Below, in pieces: positions 38,927 through 52,400 of a DNA stretch of 64,000 nt. The notes below the pieces were generated by a model that saw only the letters and a list, made by a program, of their open reading frames with translations, was not told where the DNA came from and searched no databases. The position numbers and the translations under genes were made by a program. Position 1 is the first letter of the stretch. Every line of letters starts with the position of its first letter. This DNA comes from Numida meleagris (Eukaryota > Chordata > Aves > Galliformes > Numididae): contig NC_034413.1 of the NCBI RefSeq assembly GCF_002078875.1, forward strand, positions 67,638,802 to 67,702,801. The letters run 5' to 3'.

Positions 38927-41900
38927 TATTCCTCTCACATAAGAGGATCCTATTAGCTAACTGCACATTTAGACACCTAATAAAATTCCTTATTCAGTTC
39001 ATTTTCTTAGTTTCAGTTCATGAACAGTAACTGCTTTTCTGAGTTAAGATCTTGACCGTTTAATTTTTAAGGAAAAAAAAAAGTAATTAGACCATATTAT
39101 GGGTTAATCCCTTGCCAATTTTCGTTTTTTAAATCAAAGTAATTTTAGACTTGGGAACTACATAATTTTATGCAAAGAAAGTGTGTTTTGCCAACCTTAT
39201 TAAAATCTTTAAGGATCATATTTCTGTAGGCTTCCAAAAATTATTCCACAACAACGTGTGGGTGCACCCATCTGTACACATGAATGGGCAGTTAGGACCG
39301 TAATTACCCAGTTTTGCATGTGCAAATGTAGGTGTTTAAGCCCAAATTAGCTGACCCACAGATTCTGCATTTGTGCAAACTGGTTAGCAGTTTTTCCTTG
39401 AATTCCACCATACAGGTTAAAATTCTCAAAGGTTTTTAAGGGCAATAATAACATTCCTGTAAATAGCTGAGATTTCTTAACCCTTTCAAACAGTTACTGA
39501 CGCAGCACTAAAATGAGTGCAGTTCACTGCCTGTATTTGGGTGCTATTTTTGTTATTACAACTATATGAGTCTTTCACAGCAATAAACTGTTGGCTCTGG
39601 CTCCGGAGCCATGACTGCCTGCCACCGCTCCTCCAGAAGCGAAATGCACGTGTTCCTGAAGGAAAAACTGCTCACCAGGATTATAAAAATTGACCATCAA
39701 TCTAAGCCTGTGTGAGCAATCAGAGCCACAGCCGAACAGAATTTATTTTGTATTAGAAGCAATTTACCCATCTGGAAGAAGAAAGATATTTGCAAATGTT
39801 TAAGTGGGTGACTTCTCGCAGATGCTTAAAGAAAGTTGAAAACCAAACTCCTACTGGAGTGGCTGGCCTGGATTTTTCAAAGGGAAAATAATGTGGAAGG
39901 TCCCTTGGCTTCCCACTCCCTACCTGTGGATGCTCACACCCATCACCTTGGTGGTGTGCAGGGACAGAGCAGCATTGCAGAGCGTCCTCAATGAGCTGAA
40001 TCACCTCCATGCTAAGCATGTGACTTTTCTGGGAGAGCAGGCTGTATGTGACTGGGTGAGCCTCAGCAGGGGCTTTGCTGGGATGAAGGATCAGGTGAGA
40101 AGGGATGGGGCATTTGGGGTGTTGGGCACCATGCTGGCAGTTGGTGTGGTGGAGAGAGCTGGGGTATGACTTTCTTGGATGGGGGATAAATTGTGTCTTT
40201 GATATGCTATAGGGATCTAGAGATACTGAGGAAATAATTGTCTAATACAGAGCTGAAAAAAAAAAGTTTGGTGGCACCTGGAATTCACACAATTATCCCC
40301 GATATAGAACTGAAATGCAACAACGCTACTGAAAGTCCTGGTAGACCAAGAGTTGTTCACGGAAAATTAGCTTAATACTGTCATTTAAGATTGCTTGGAT
40401 TTACTTTATTTGTGACTTTTTCATGGGTGTTCATGTTTCTGTACATTTGAAGAGGAAGTTTAGGCATTCCTTGATCCCTAGAGATTGCATTTCTTCCTGG
40501 TCCCTTTGATTCCACTTGCCTAATAATAATGGGCATTATCTTATATCCATATTTAATTTTATTATGTCACTAGTATTGCAAGAAAAGGATGTTCTTTTCA
40601 AATATTGTAATGCATTTAGTATTTCACCAGTCATCAGTTAAATCAATTTTTCCCTTTATTGGATCTGAATTATAAATCAACTAGTCATTGTATGGGATAC
40701 TGTATATGAATGTACAGTATATCATTATGATGTATCCTATAATAATGTCTCTTAGACATGAAAACTAAAGATGGTGGTTTAAAGTGCTGAGAGAGAAAAA
40801 ATTGGAAACATCTGTTAGTAGGAAGTAGAGAAGACTTTTCATTAAAGTTTGTCAAGTGTATTTGATAGGAAGAACACACTGGGCTATATTCTGCCAGCCT
40901 TTACATCCATTTCTTCCGCACAACATCCAGCAAGTTATTTCTGTCTCTGGTAGCAAACTTCACATTATTGGAGCCACTGGAAAGCCATCTCTCTGCTTTG
41001 GGTAAGGCACAGTGCAGCAGCTCAAGGTATATGAGGTCTGGGCAGAGTGAGGATTCACAAGTGTTATGGAAAAGGAGATGCAGTTTATTATAATGCAGTC
41101 TGTGTCTTAATCTTCGCTTAAGGCAGGGGTAACAAAAGCTGCGTGGCTCTTCTACTGAGTATGTCAGCAAGTTGGTGTGGAAGAGGTGTGGGGCAGCTTG
41201 GGGTAAAATCTATCTTTCCTCTTAACCACGGCCTGCAAGAAGTAGTAGTCTTAAAAACAGAAAGGGAAAAAAATGAAATATTTTGAGAAGGGCAAAGATA
41301 AAGTATTGGGTATTTGGAGGCATCCGTTTAGCGGTTATATTATCTTAGGAGATAGTGTGCTTTAGCATCACTGCAGTGGAATACGGTTAAGTTGATGGGC
41401 TCAGCTCCTGCCCAAAGGCACGTATGCTTTTTGCTTTCATTCTGTTTTTGGCTTTCTCCCTACTCAGGTCCATGGAAATGCCTCCTGCATCCCTCGCAGG
41501 AGCACTGCATGACATTGCAGCACTGCAGTGCAGCTCGTTCCTGCCTTGCTATGCAGGTGGAACAGCTTAAAGGCCAATGTCTTGCCTCACGCTGGCGATC
41601 TTTTCCCACTTCTTTCAGTGCTGAGCTGTCCTTGAGCCCCGTTGTTTCCATGATGCTACCCAGAACTCTAATATAAGCTGCTTCAGTCGCAGGGCCCAAC
41701 ACGAATCACCCATGAGTCTATAGAAAACAGAATATTGCTTATTGATTGGGTCTGGCCTGTTGTGTAATCAATGGAGAACAAACTGATACAAATAAAATGA
41801 ATCAATTGGAAGCTGGCTGCGGGCCCCAATGAGTCATGTGAAGTAGGTTTCTGATATCCTTTATCATCACGCACAGCCAGCGAAACAAGAGTGCTACTGT

Positions 41901-44499
41901 CTTCTGCTGGCGCGGAGTGTTACCTCGGGCTATTCTGAAAAATGCTTTTTTCTTATTTTTAGACCTGAATCAGTCCATGCTAGCAAATGTATTCTTGTGA
42001 ATACAGATACTACTTTGTTGCAATGCCCATGGGAAGGCGGTGGTGTAACCTGTTTGGATGCAGCTGCAGACCACCTGTAGAGAAAGTCAAATTAGGGAGA
42101 GACCCCACTGTTCTTTGCATTAATCCTTTTTGTGTTGCAGCTCCGCTCCCCGCTCCCTCCCCCTCCGACGTATCTTTCTCAACTGGGGAGATGGAGAGCA
42201 CATTTTAAGACCTTCTGTCCCTTTAAGGCATGTTGTGATTGAAAGAAGATTTGAAAGACTGTGAAAAGTCCCCAGTCACCAGTGAGCGATGGCCTGATTG
42301 GAGCCGCCGGGAGGATTGTTCCTCCTGGTCCTCTCCCAGGTCCGGGGCTGTTAGGCTGGAGGTGTTGGGTTGGGGTGTTGTTTCCGTCCATTCCTTGAGC
42401 TCAAAGGGCACGCTCAAATCTCCCTCAACCAATCTGCATTTTTTGGCAGAATCTTCGAAGTTTTGAGTGAAAAAGTGGTTGTCAAGAGCTAAAGCCCTAA
42501 CTTAGTGCTGTCGTTCCATTGTTTCGAAATGAAAGACCAGGCAAACAAAAGAAAGCGGAACAGCGCAAAGTGAAGTGCCTGCGCGCTCTGTGTGTCCACA
42601 GGAAAGTGGGCATGGTCTCACCCATCCCACTCAGTGGTACAGAAATTCCCTTTACGTACAAACCAAAGCTCAGAACAGACAAGGAGTTCGGCACATGGTC
42701 TGACTGTTTCTGGATGTCATGAGTCTCCAGCATGACATGCAGTTTAAGCGGGTTCTCTTGTTATCTCGGTCGCAACTGCTCCTGATAGTCATAGCTGCTC
42801 AGCAGATCAAGTTTTTTTGTTGTTGTTGTTGCTTATCAGGTAGCATTTTGTTGCATGATAACGCAGTATTCTACCTTATGTCGCATGAAAACTGTCTGCA
42901 CTGGAAGCATCATGGGGATACTTCTCTCCACCCCATTTCTTCACAGATGAATCCAACTGCTTCACTAATCATTGACGTACTAGTTAACACAGACAGAATT
43001 TGTAGATGGAGGCAATGTCATAAAGCGCTCCCTCATTTCAAATTCCTTCCTCTCAGTGGTATCAATGTTCGCTGCAAAGACACCGATGATACTGAATTTA
43101 ATTGGTATTTATGCACGGGGTCATGTGTGCTCTCCAAGAAGTTTCTGTGTAACTTTTCCCTAATTGAAATTAGATTGAAGTGTTGCTGTGTACACTGCGA
43201 CTTAATGGTGACAACGTTGAGCCAGCTTCGAAGCTCAGATGCATGGCACGCATCCCAAGAAATCTGCTATGATGCTCCCACATACATCTATGCATATTTT
43301 TATGGTACAAGAGACATAAGGTGTGGAAAAGGAGCAGTCTCTTTAAGGGGGATGTGGCAACCCTATCTGCCAGTCATCTTGCCTCTGCTGTTCTATTCCT
43401 TTTGCAGCCATTCTGCCTTTCCTGTATCTATAACATCTTTACATACATGCCTAATGTCTGTGCAGCAATTAAAATCCATGGCAAGGTGAGAGGCCAGAAG
43501 ATTAATGGAGTGGTAGCAGCAGTCCTTTGTGGAAACAGTTTTTATCTAGTTTGGGAATGGATAGCTGCCATGCAACGCAGGACCCGGCGCTGCTGTGGGT
43601 TACACACGACCTCGCTGCGAAATACCTGCAGCTGGATTGCACTGTATGCCATGCATGGGCAGCACGAGTGCGGCCAGCTTCTCTCTGCTAGAAGCGTGTT
43701 GGCTGGGAGCTGGACTTATAGCAGCTCATAGAATCACACTGTGTATTAACCAGTGTCCTTGAACGTTTTTCATACGCCTGTAAGTGACTCTTCAAGCAGC
43801 ACTGGTTCTCCTTGCAAAAATCATTAAACTTTTGAAGGGAGAAGTAGTAGTCTCGGTCACAGTGCTTTAAATACTAGTGGAGAATTAGAGGCATGGATAA
43901 ATTAAGTACATTTCAGGTATAATAGGGAAGTTGAGGAAATTCGCCAAATATTAGCGAAGCTCCAAAATCTGAGTACTTTGTGTTGTGTGCTGTTTTAATG
44001 ACTACGATTTAAAAATGTGCATAATTCCAAAGAGATCACATGTTTCACATAATAAAAATTACTGTGACATAAAATATATATTTTCCTTAAAAAGTACTTG
44101 TAATATCAAAAGGACTGTGAAGTATTAGCCATTTAATACAAATTTATCTTTTCTTGCAGATGATTACATTTTCATTTTAATTGCTCACATTTCCCGTTCT
44201 GATCTCAATGTTTTATACTAGACAAGACATGCCACAAAGAAAAAAAAAAAAAGATTTTATTTGTTAGTTAACAGTCTTCAGAAGTCCTAATTTGGCCAAT
44301 GTGTTCTGCTGCAAAGTCTTGGAATGCTGTCTTGCAGTTTCAAAAGTGATCTTATTTGGCTTCCCAGAAACTATTATGCCTGGAGGATGCCACGAGAACA
44401 AGGGCTGCCTTGTTAACAAGTAGAAAACTCTCAAAAACAAGATAGGATCCTGATATAAATCATAATTTAGATGCACAGAGCTGTGTTCACAACCACAGT

Positions 44500-45480
44500 A
44501 ATGTAATTCATTTACATCTAGTTATTACTTATCTCCACCCGAACTACGAAGTTCAGGAATGCAGCTGCCTTGTGCCTTGTGACTCGTGGGGGTTAGGAAG
44601 AATGACATCACCGAATTTAAACACATTACCATGCTGACATAGTGGCACCTTGTTTTCCCTTCCGCGGATAGAGCGAGGATTGTGTGCTACCCCCCATTCT
44701 TCCAAAGAATACCTTTTTTTCCCCCTTCAAGCAGCTGCTATATGAAGGGTTGCAAATGTCACTTCAACTAATGATGAATGATGCTTGACCCCTGGACCTG
44801 TTACTATGAATTTTATGCAATGCTAAATTAATATGAAAGATCTCCACTAGAAGACTTCAGCTATTATGCATGCGGCATAAATGATATGTTAAACAATCCA
44901 AATTTTCTCTCATAACCGTGGTAAAACTCAGAGCTGCTTTAACGTTTTGATGTGTATTTCCACTCAAGATTAGTATCTTTTCGTTCTAAAAATATTTTTG
45001 GTAAGCAAATGAGTTTGCGAAAAACATTGTCAAAAGGGCAACTGGCCCACATGTCTTTGTTGCTGGCGTTTGAATATAATTAATTATGTAAAGCAATAGT
45101 TAGTGGGAGCTTAACAATTAGTAGAATCTGTCAAATAGTCACACGGAAATTACTAACTAATTGAACTACTGGTCTTTTATTGTTGCAGGAAGCAGTGCAC
45201 AGTGTCGTTCTTTTATCTCGGAACTTTGTTATTATCACACATCCCATTTTTTGAGCAATATATGCCTCCTCGTAGACTAATACATAAATAACTCTCCCGG
45301 TAATGTCACAGTGTGCAACAGTGTTTGAAATAAAAACACCTGTTTTAATTAGCATTCAGATTGGTGCAGTTAAAAAATGATAATCCTCTCGCAGTTGCAT
45401 GACATTTTTAAAGCTTTGAATTTCCATCTGTATCTTATATTATGATGTTTCAGGATTGTCGTGAGTTAATTATGTTAACT
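44500..45480. promoter_or_regulatory. Candidate conserved non-coding/enhancer-like block
   Basis: About 1 kb is free of visible repeats and microsatellites and has many homeodomain-type TAAT/ATTA words. These include the palindrome 'ataattaattat' at 45076-45087 and paired TAACTAATTG-like words near 45151-45162. Scattered CpGs survive in an AT-rich setting. This texture is typical of deeply conserved vertebrate enhancers, but conservation itself cannot be seen in one sequence. Confidence 0.3.
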
Positions 45481-45982
45481 TTGGAAACATTGCTTGCATT
45501 TAGAATGAAAAACTTCAGCTTGAATAGCCAGCAAAGCAGATGCTATCTTTCTTGTCAACTGCTTTGTTGTGCGTTGCCTTGAAACTTTTTATAAGATACT
45601 GTATCCAAAAGGAAGTATAAATCTCCATTTATTTGAAATGGTGCCCTAATCTAATCAATATTTTAATGTATTACTTGTGGGAGGTACCTACGTGCATCTC
45701 AAAGTCATGAAAATCTCTTCTTTTTATTTAAAATTGTCATGCTATTACGAGTCCATTTGCAAGACTAATTTGAAAAACAGAAAAAATCCACGCATTATGA
45801 AGTATTAAAATTGCATCAAAGCATAAATTTTCTCTCCTGAAATAGATATGCCGGTAATTTTAGGTAGGAAAAAAAAAAAACCAAAAAAGGAAGTGGGAAT
45901 ATTAGAATTAGAACACACAGGGAGATAAACACTCCAGAAGAGAACGATAGGCAGAGATATGAAATTACTGCACCCAATCTGC

Positions 45983-46074
45983 GCTGAGGGACGTGGCCAG
46001 TGGGCATGGTAGGGTGGGTTGGGCTTGGGCCTGGGGATCCTGGAGGTCTTTTCCAACCTTAATGATTCTGTGAG
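45983..46074 (+). mobile_element. CR1 LINE 3' end (avian type)
   Basis: This short segment matches the 3' terminal region of avian CR1 elements. It contains 'gggacgtggccagtgggcat', a T/G-rich run, then 'ggatcctggaggtcttttcc' and 'aaccttaatgattctgtg'. CR1 is the dominant retrotransposon of birds and copies are usually truncated at the 5' end, as here. There is no poly(A) tail, as expected, since CR1 ends in short ATTCTRTG repeats; about one such unit remains. It is one of the main clues that the host is a bird. Confidence 0.9.
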
Positions 46075-46852
46075 TGTATAATGGAAAGGGGGATAGACAT
46101 ATGTTCTGAAGTCCTCACTGACTTGAAACTTCGAACTTTTGGTTCAAAGGACCTTGGTGACCATGATGAAGAGCTGTGGGAGACAAATGCTCAACTGTTT
46201 CTGTGTATGTAGCTCTTAGTCCCACCTGTCCTGCGATCCGAGCAGCTTTGAACATAAACTTAGATTTTCAATGATTTCAAAGCATAATATGCATCTGACG
46301 AAGACTAATTGCCTAGCAATTAAAATGTGGGGCTCTGTAAGCAGAAGCTGCGATGCCCAGCAGGACAGGGTTTCAGCATCAGATCCTTGCTGGTGCAGAG
46401 GGGACGTGGCTCTGGAGACATCGATGGAGTTCTATGAAAAAAAAATGCACTTCTTGAGAATCTTCCCCATTCAGGGTGATTCTCAAAATGCATCAAAATG
46501 TGTGAAAATTTGTGTCATTATTAGCACTATTATTATCAAAGGACATTTCGTTAACATTTGAAAGCCCTTCAGTGCACTTGAAGATATATTTGTTTTACCA
46601 ACTTATATAATCCCCTCCTGTTTAAAGTTTTGTTTTAAACACATGCAATTATCATCTCGTATGCCCTGATTCAGTAAGCACTTAGAAGCATTCCTATCTT
46701 TAACAGCATAGCTAGTCCTGCTAATATCCAGGGAATGGAATTAGAGCTTCAGATATTAGCAAAAAGTAATGCAAATGTGAATTAAGAAACGTGGTTTTGA
46801 AGTAAGTTGACTGAGGATTTTTTTTATTTCTTCGACTGACTGCAAAAGTTTG

Positions 46853-46876
46853 ACACACACACACACACACACACAC
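46853..46876. repeat. (AC)12 microsatellite
   Basis: Twelve uninterrupted AC units after 'aaaagtttg', followed by an A-rich stretch. Confidence 0.95.
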
Positions 46877-49174
46877 AAAATAAATCAAAGCAAGTATTAC
46901 TGATATTAATAATTATTAAGAAATTATGTGAAGTTGAATATTTTAGGCTGGTAGCTAGAAGGAATTAGGCACTGAAATAACCTTCCAGTTAGCAGAGGGA
47001 AATAAAATCCGAACAGCTCTCAGAGCCATCAGCAGCAGAGGCAGCAACGTGGCTGCCTGCAGAACAGAGCTCCCAAAGTCAATAGCCCAGGAAGCCTGTG
47101 TGATATTGTGTTTCTCTCCGCATACATTTCATGATCCCCTTCGTAGTGTGGTGGTGGTGGTTTGGTGTCTGTTTTTCCTTCCAGTCTCTAGCTTTATTTA
47201 GTACTGACAATCTTCGTCGTTTTCTCATTACATAAATTTATTATTGGTTTTATCTAATGCTATATATGGGCAGCTGGAATAAGAATAGTATTGTTGTTTA
47301 GCATGTAATTCATTTACTGAATAAATGAAGTTGTTTGTATTGTAGAATTTGGCTATTTGCAAGCTAATGAGTACATCATGCTGATACTTGTGCCTTTGCC
47401 TTTTCCGTATAGATATGGCTAAGTCTAGCTACCAAAAGCTCTTACTGCCTTACCTCTGTGCAGGAGTCCACATGAAATGGCAGTGATGTTCTCTGTCCTG
47501 TATGGTGCCACACATTGTATATTTGAAGGCAAACTGTCACTTTAAGGCAACACTTTCAGCCAAAATTTCATGAACTAAACTAGGGAATATGAAGCAAAAA
47601 TTATTCTTGTGACCCAAACACAAGCCTGCTTCTCTGCCTTGTGTTTCTCAAGACGAGAGCTTTACTGCTTTACGCTTTACTACTAATAAAGAAAATAAGT
47701 GATGTTTAAAAGGCAAGGTGCAAGTACTGAAGTGTCAGTTTTAAAGTATTTAACAAAACTGTCCTTTCTTTTTAAGCAACTTGAATAAAGTGTCTAAATG
47801 ACCTCTTCCTAACCAAAAGAGAATATAGAGAAGAAATTAAGCTTTATTGGTAAATTAAAGCCCAAATCCCATGGTTGATGAGAGATACGGTCTGTTTGAA
47901 ATAGTTACAGTTTCAGACTTTCTCTTCTACAATCAGCGGGTGGAGACCAACATAATCCAATTAATTGTAATTCCCTTTTGTGGCACTGGTACAGTGGTGA
48001 ATGATATAGTAAGTCCATTGAAGTCTTATCTCTGGTCAGATAATCCAAATGGATTCATATTATGAAACAGTCCTTTATAAAAGTTCCGATGAACAGAAGC
48101 GTCCTGACTTTAGTGAACCAAAAGATAAATTCTATACAAAATAAAGTGTTTTGTCCTTGACATTTACAGAGCTTCTGTATACCTGATGGCATGTAAGAAT
48201 ACTTCTTTCAGCTGGCTTATTTCAAAGAGCCCTTTCATTACAAGTATATCCAGAATTTGTTCTCTGGACCTGCTATGAACTGTTGTAAATACAGCAGTTC
48301 ACATGTATGAGTAGCCTTTATTCTTGTAAACAGTCCCATCAGAATTCATGTGATTGCTAATGTAAGAAATATATGAGCAATATCTTAAGAATCAAGTTTG
48401 GATTTCTATTTTTCCAATAACGCAATAAACTAATAATTCATTGATAATCCTTATAACTGCAAACAAGCACAAATGTGTGCATGTTTCTTTTTAGTATTGT
48501 AAGAGAACTGGGGGAATTGCTTAATTTTTGCTCAGGCTTTGATCTATTTACATTTGGAAGTCATTTACATAAAGGAAGTCATATTGATCTTTATTGTTTT
48601 GTTAATTTTTCTCCTTTGATTGTTGAAACTCACTGAAATAAGGCACCAGCTTATTGTTATTGGGGTCAGTCCCAGTAAGGCATTTGGCGATGTGCAATAA
48701 GTAAGGGTTGGGTGGTATGCCTGTTCTTTGAACTGTTTTCGTACAGACCCTTTCAGTTTAGCAATCACTGGAGACAAGGCTGATTTAGCGGATCAGCAGT
48801 CTGATCCAGTGCCATGCTATTTGTATTTCTCGTTTCCTTTAAAGTTGTCCACAGTAAGCCCCAGTTACGGCAGAAGTGTTTTCACTTGTAGCATGTTGAA
48901 ATGTCGTATTTGCCAAAAGATATTGAGATACCATTTGTGGGAAACAACACTCTAGACCGTATATTAAGGTCAGATCTTTTCAGTGTCTCAAAAATAGTTT
49001 TTTCCTTTTTTTTTTTTTTTCCCCTTAAATTGTTTGGTCGAAATTTAATACAAAGAATTTTTTACCCTTTGGGGTACATTACATGTAAAATAATTTATGA
49101 CCCATGAATCACAAGAAGGCAGTGAATTAGGTTTCAGATAAGTCTGCCAAATATTACAAAACATTGTGTACAGA

Positions 49175-49415
49175 TTTTTGGACTATGAAAAGGCTTTTGA
49201 CAAGAATGGAAATAGAGGCAGTGTTAGAAACTGAGACTGGGAAGAACAGAAGAGCTATATGTCAGAATCCTAAAGCACTCTGACTTAGTAGTACAATTAA
49301 AAAGATAGGAATATGACCATATTTTTGAAGTATGAAAATGGGACAGAGAGTCATTGTCCAGTCCCTCTCTGTATTAGATCCTGAGAGCTTTCAGTCTATT
49401 TCAAATGTAGATTTG
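49175..49415 (+). mobile_element. Strongly decayed RTE-like LINE reverse transcriptase relic
   Basis: The + strand shows F-L-D-Y-E-K-A-F-D (49175-49201), a typical reverse transcriptase motif A. After a +1 frame change comes M-E-I-E-A-V-L-E (from 49206). After another comes L-Y-V-R-I-L-K-H, then E-Y-D-H-I-F-E-V, then K-W-D-R-E-S-L-S-S-P-S-L-Y (to about 49371). The last piece aligns with the K-G-V-R-Q-G-x-x-x-S-P-x-L-F motif B. The spacing and the D-Y-E-K-A-F-D wording resemble RTE-clade elements more than CR1. At least two frameshifts and several stops mark it as an ancient fossil. The assignment to clade is an inference. Confidence 0.55.
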
Positions 49416-52400
49416 TGGATGCAGATACATACAATTCTGATAAGAGACCTGAGTGTCTGTGGAAGAACAACACTAACAACAAAACTCTAAGATTAGATTG
49501 CAGAGAAGCTTACTGGAGAGCCATTACACAATAAAAATGTTAATAGCAGAATTGGGGTTGATACGGAGATGTTTACTTTGACTAATATATGCATACATAT
49601 ATTGAAGCAGTAGATAGCAGAACTCAGAATGGACTTTTGCCTTTCAATAGTAAAATGTATAATGATAAGTAAGTTCCTTATCTAAGAAAGTATTTGATAT
49701 TTCTGTTTTGTTGAAATAGCAATGCTAACATTCACTTACAAAATGGAATAAAGTCATTAGTTGATGAAGAAGAATGAGAAAGACAGTAGTCTGATTTGGT
49801 ATAATAGAACAGAAAGAAAAGCAAAATAAAGTGCACTTTGCCTACTAGGACATAAAAGAAGTTACCATGCAATCACAAAGCTGTCTCCTTGGCCCTGGAG
49901 GAAGGATGAGTCGGGCCCTGGTTGCTCGGGGTGCGTATGGTTAACCAGCCACCTCCGAGCAACTCGTGAAGGATGCTGGATTGCAGACAGGTGGTCTATT
50001 TGTTCTTAGGGAGCTTTCAGCTGCATTTTGAGAGGAAATATTCTATATTTAAAATCAATCTATTTCCCATACGGAATAGTTGATTCAGTTAAACTTGATG
50101 AATTTTAAAAGTACTTGCAATTATAATCTTATTACAGTAATTATTGCTTCAAATCACAGTGATTGAAAACCCTAGGTTATAACTAATAACGTTGTCATCT
50201 ACCCCTGTAGCAGGTAATGGCAATGAATTATGTGCAGGAGCATGATGCTGATATCTGCTTCTGGCCACCAAATGGATTCTCCTTCTTGCACTACCATTCT
50301 GGTCGTATGCCTGCAGTTGCAAACAGTGTAAAAGCTTTCCAGACGCAACAAGTCGCCCTCTGACCATGTTTCTAAACATTCGAATTGCTTGGCATGCTTT
50401 TGTGGTGTACCATTGCTGAACTGGATATTTTTCACAGAAACAATGAGATAGTTCATCCCTCACTTACGGTTTGGACTTCTGCGGAATTATGCAAGGATGA
50501 ATATGAGCCAGTGTGCCCAAGTACAGAAATCTTTTATTTTTCTGGCACAGGCTGAGATTTAAGTTAGCAGTACTTGGTTGTTCCAGCATGCCCCCAGGGC
50601 AGTGAACTGTCACTGCAGAGAGCTGGAGTAAACAGCACTCGGGATGCACATAGAGATGTTCTGCTTTCTAGCTGAAGTTGCTCGGCAATTTGCGCCTTGG
50701 CACCATGCAGATGGGCACTCCAGTAGTAAAGAAATGCTTTGGCATTATAACATCATGGTGTACATTTTCTGTTAAAAGGGCATTCCATTTTCTTCCACCA
50801 CAGAAAGAGGAATATGTGAAAGTTTTGTTTTGCTGGCTATATCCTTGATAATTCGGTATCTTTGGATGGATTCACCAGAACTACTCAGAAGTGCATCGTA
50901 GATCATATTTAGTACTTTGCTTATCTGTCAGTTTCTTTAATTTGTTAAAACACTCTTGGAAACAAAGCGCCATACCTTGACTGCAGGCAGGACAGTGACC
51001 TCCCAAACATAGCAAGGGAGAGAGGAAGAATTACTTAGCTGTGAGAGAGCTCCCACAATCCTGGCTGAATGAGGAAAGTGTTGCTCTGCATGAACTGAGG
51101 CTTCTGCTGTACTATTTAATAAAAGTTCAAGGAAGTAGATGTACTTTGGAGTGTGCATATAAAATGCAGTGTCAAGCCAGGATTTACTGGAGTGGGAAGC
51201 GAAGCATCATGTGCTGCACCGCCAAGGGGCGAGTTCCTTGTCATATGATGGGCAGGAACCTTCACCACCCCTCAGCTGCCTATCTGCTGTGTCTCAAGAC
51301 GTCTCTGTGCTCTGCAGCTGCCCTGAATGGAGCACCATCACTTTGAAAGGAGCTGTTTGCTCCTCTGTGACAAAAGTTTTGAGGTCCCATCATTGCAGAA
51401 GGCTGCTATGTCTCTGAAATAGTGACCAGAGAAGTTCTGGCTTATAAATTGCAGGTAGAGCTACAAACACAAACACCTTTCGGTGCATCAATTAGTGTTT
51501 GTGTTGTCAGTCATGAGAACAGCCCTCACATGAGGACTTAGTGCTGAAGTAGCGTGCTGAGGACTTATGCAATTGAATCAGTTCTCCTTGAGTATGTTCT
51601 TTTTTGGGTATGGAAGAACACGAGTAAGCAGCAAATTAATGAAAAATATGTCCATTAAAAGAAAAAAAAAAGTGGTATTCAAATCTCAAGAGGAAGAGGA
51701 ATGACTCTGGACAGTTTCTCTTTCCCTGGTGTGGTGAAAAAGGACTTATCCTTCCTCAGCCACAGGACTCTGGTTCTGAGCTCCCATCAGTAATCCGCCT
51801 GTCAGGATGAACGAGCCCAGCCAGTTTCCCAAGCTTTCAGCCAACTGGGAATGCATTGTGCACACCCAGAGCTCTTCTGCAAAGGCTTTGATGTGAGAGG
51901 AACTTTGTGAATTACTGAACAGTGCTGTGCAGGGCTTTCTCTTGGGGAGATCTCAGCCAGAATATACACCACCCCTGGGATGGATATTCTTGTGCTCTGA
52001 GGCTTCATCCACTGGGGCTGGTCCCCAAATGCCAAAATGGGGGAGCACAGAGATGGTGGATGTTGTGCCTGGGTGCCCACCAGGCAGGGCACTGCCATTC
52101 CAGTGCTTGCAGATTACTTTCCACGTGGTTTGGTGTGAGAACACTTGCAGGAAAATACAGAACTTCTGAATGTGGTGCTCTGGGATTTAATGGCAGCGTG
52201 AGCAAAAGGCAGTATATGCCTGGGAAAGACTTGTATCAATCATATTAAAGGAAAAAGGAGTAAATAAATAAAATTCAGCAGTGTCCTCAGGTGATTGCAT
52301 TTTGCTCCTGGAGACAAGTCTACACACAGGGCAGGACATATGGTTAAAGGAGCCACATCCATTTTCTTCTAAAACTGACCTTTCCACACTGCCTAGCTTG

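Larger units (their letters stand above)
36553..45982 (+). other. ARHGAP15: Giant ARHGAP15 intron, segment 3
   Basis: This is intronic DNA with no recognised exon. It holds a 26-bp-period tandem repeat (38865-38926), a candidate conserved block at about 37840-38310 and a stronger one at about 44500-45480. A 256-codon open frame (42719-43489, +) is the longest non-repetitive frame in the window. It has a cysteine run created by a TTG-type microsatellite and no family resemblance, so I do not call it as a gene. An A-rich run lies just before the CR1 tail. Confidence 0.75.

Noticed and set aside
43720..43760. Possible antisense CR1 3' end ('catagaatcac')
   Set aside because: The expected 'ggttggaa' region does not follow.
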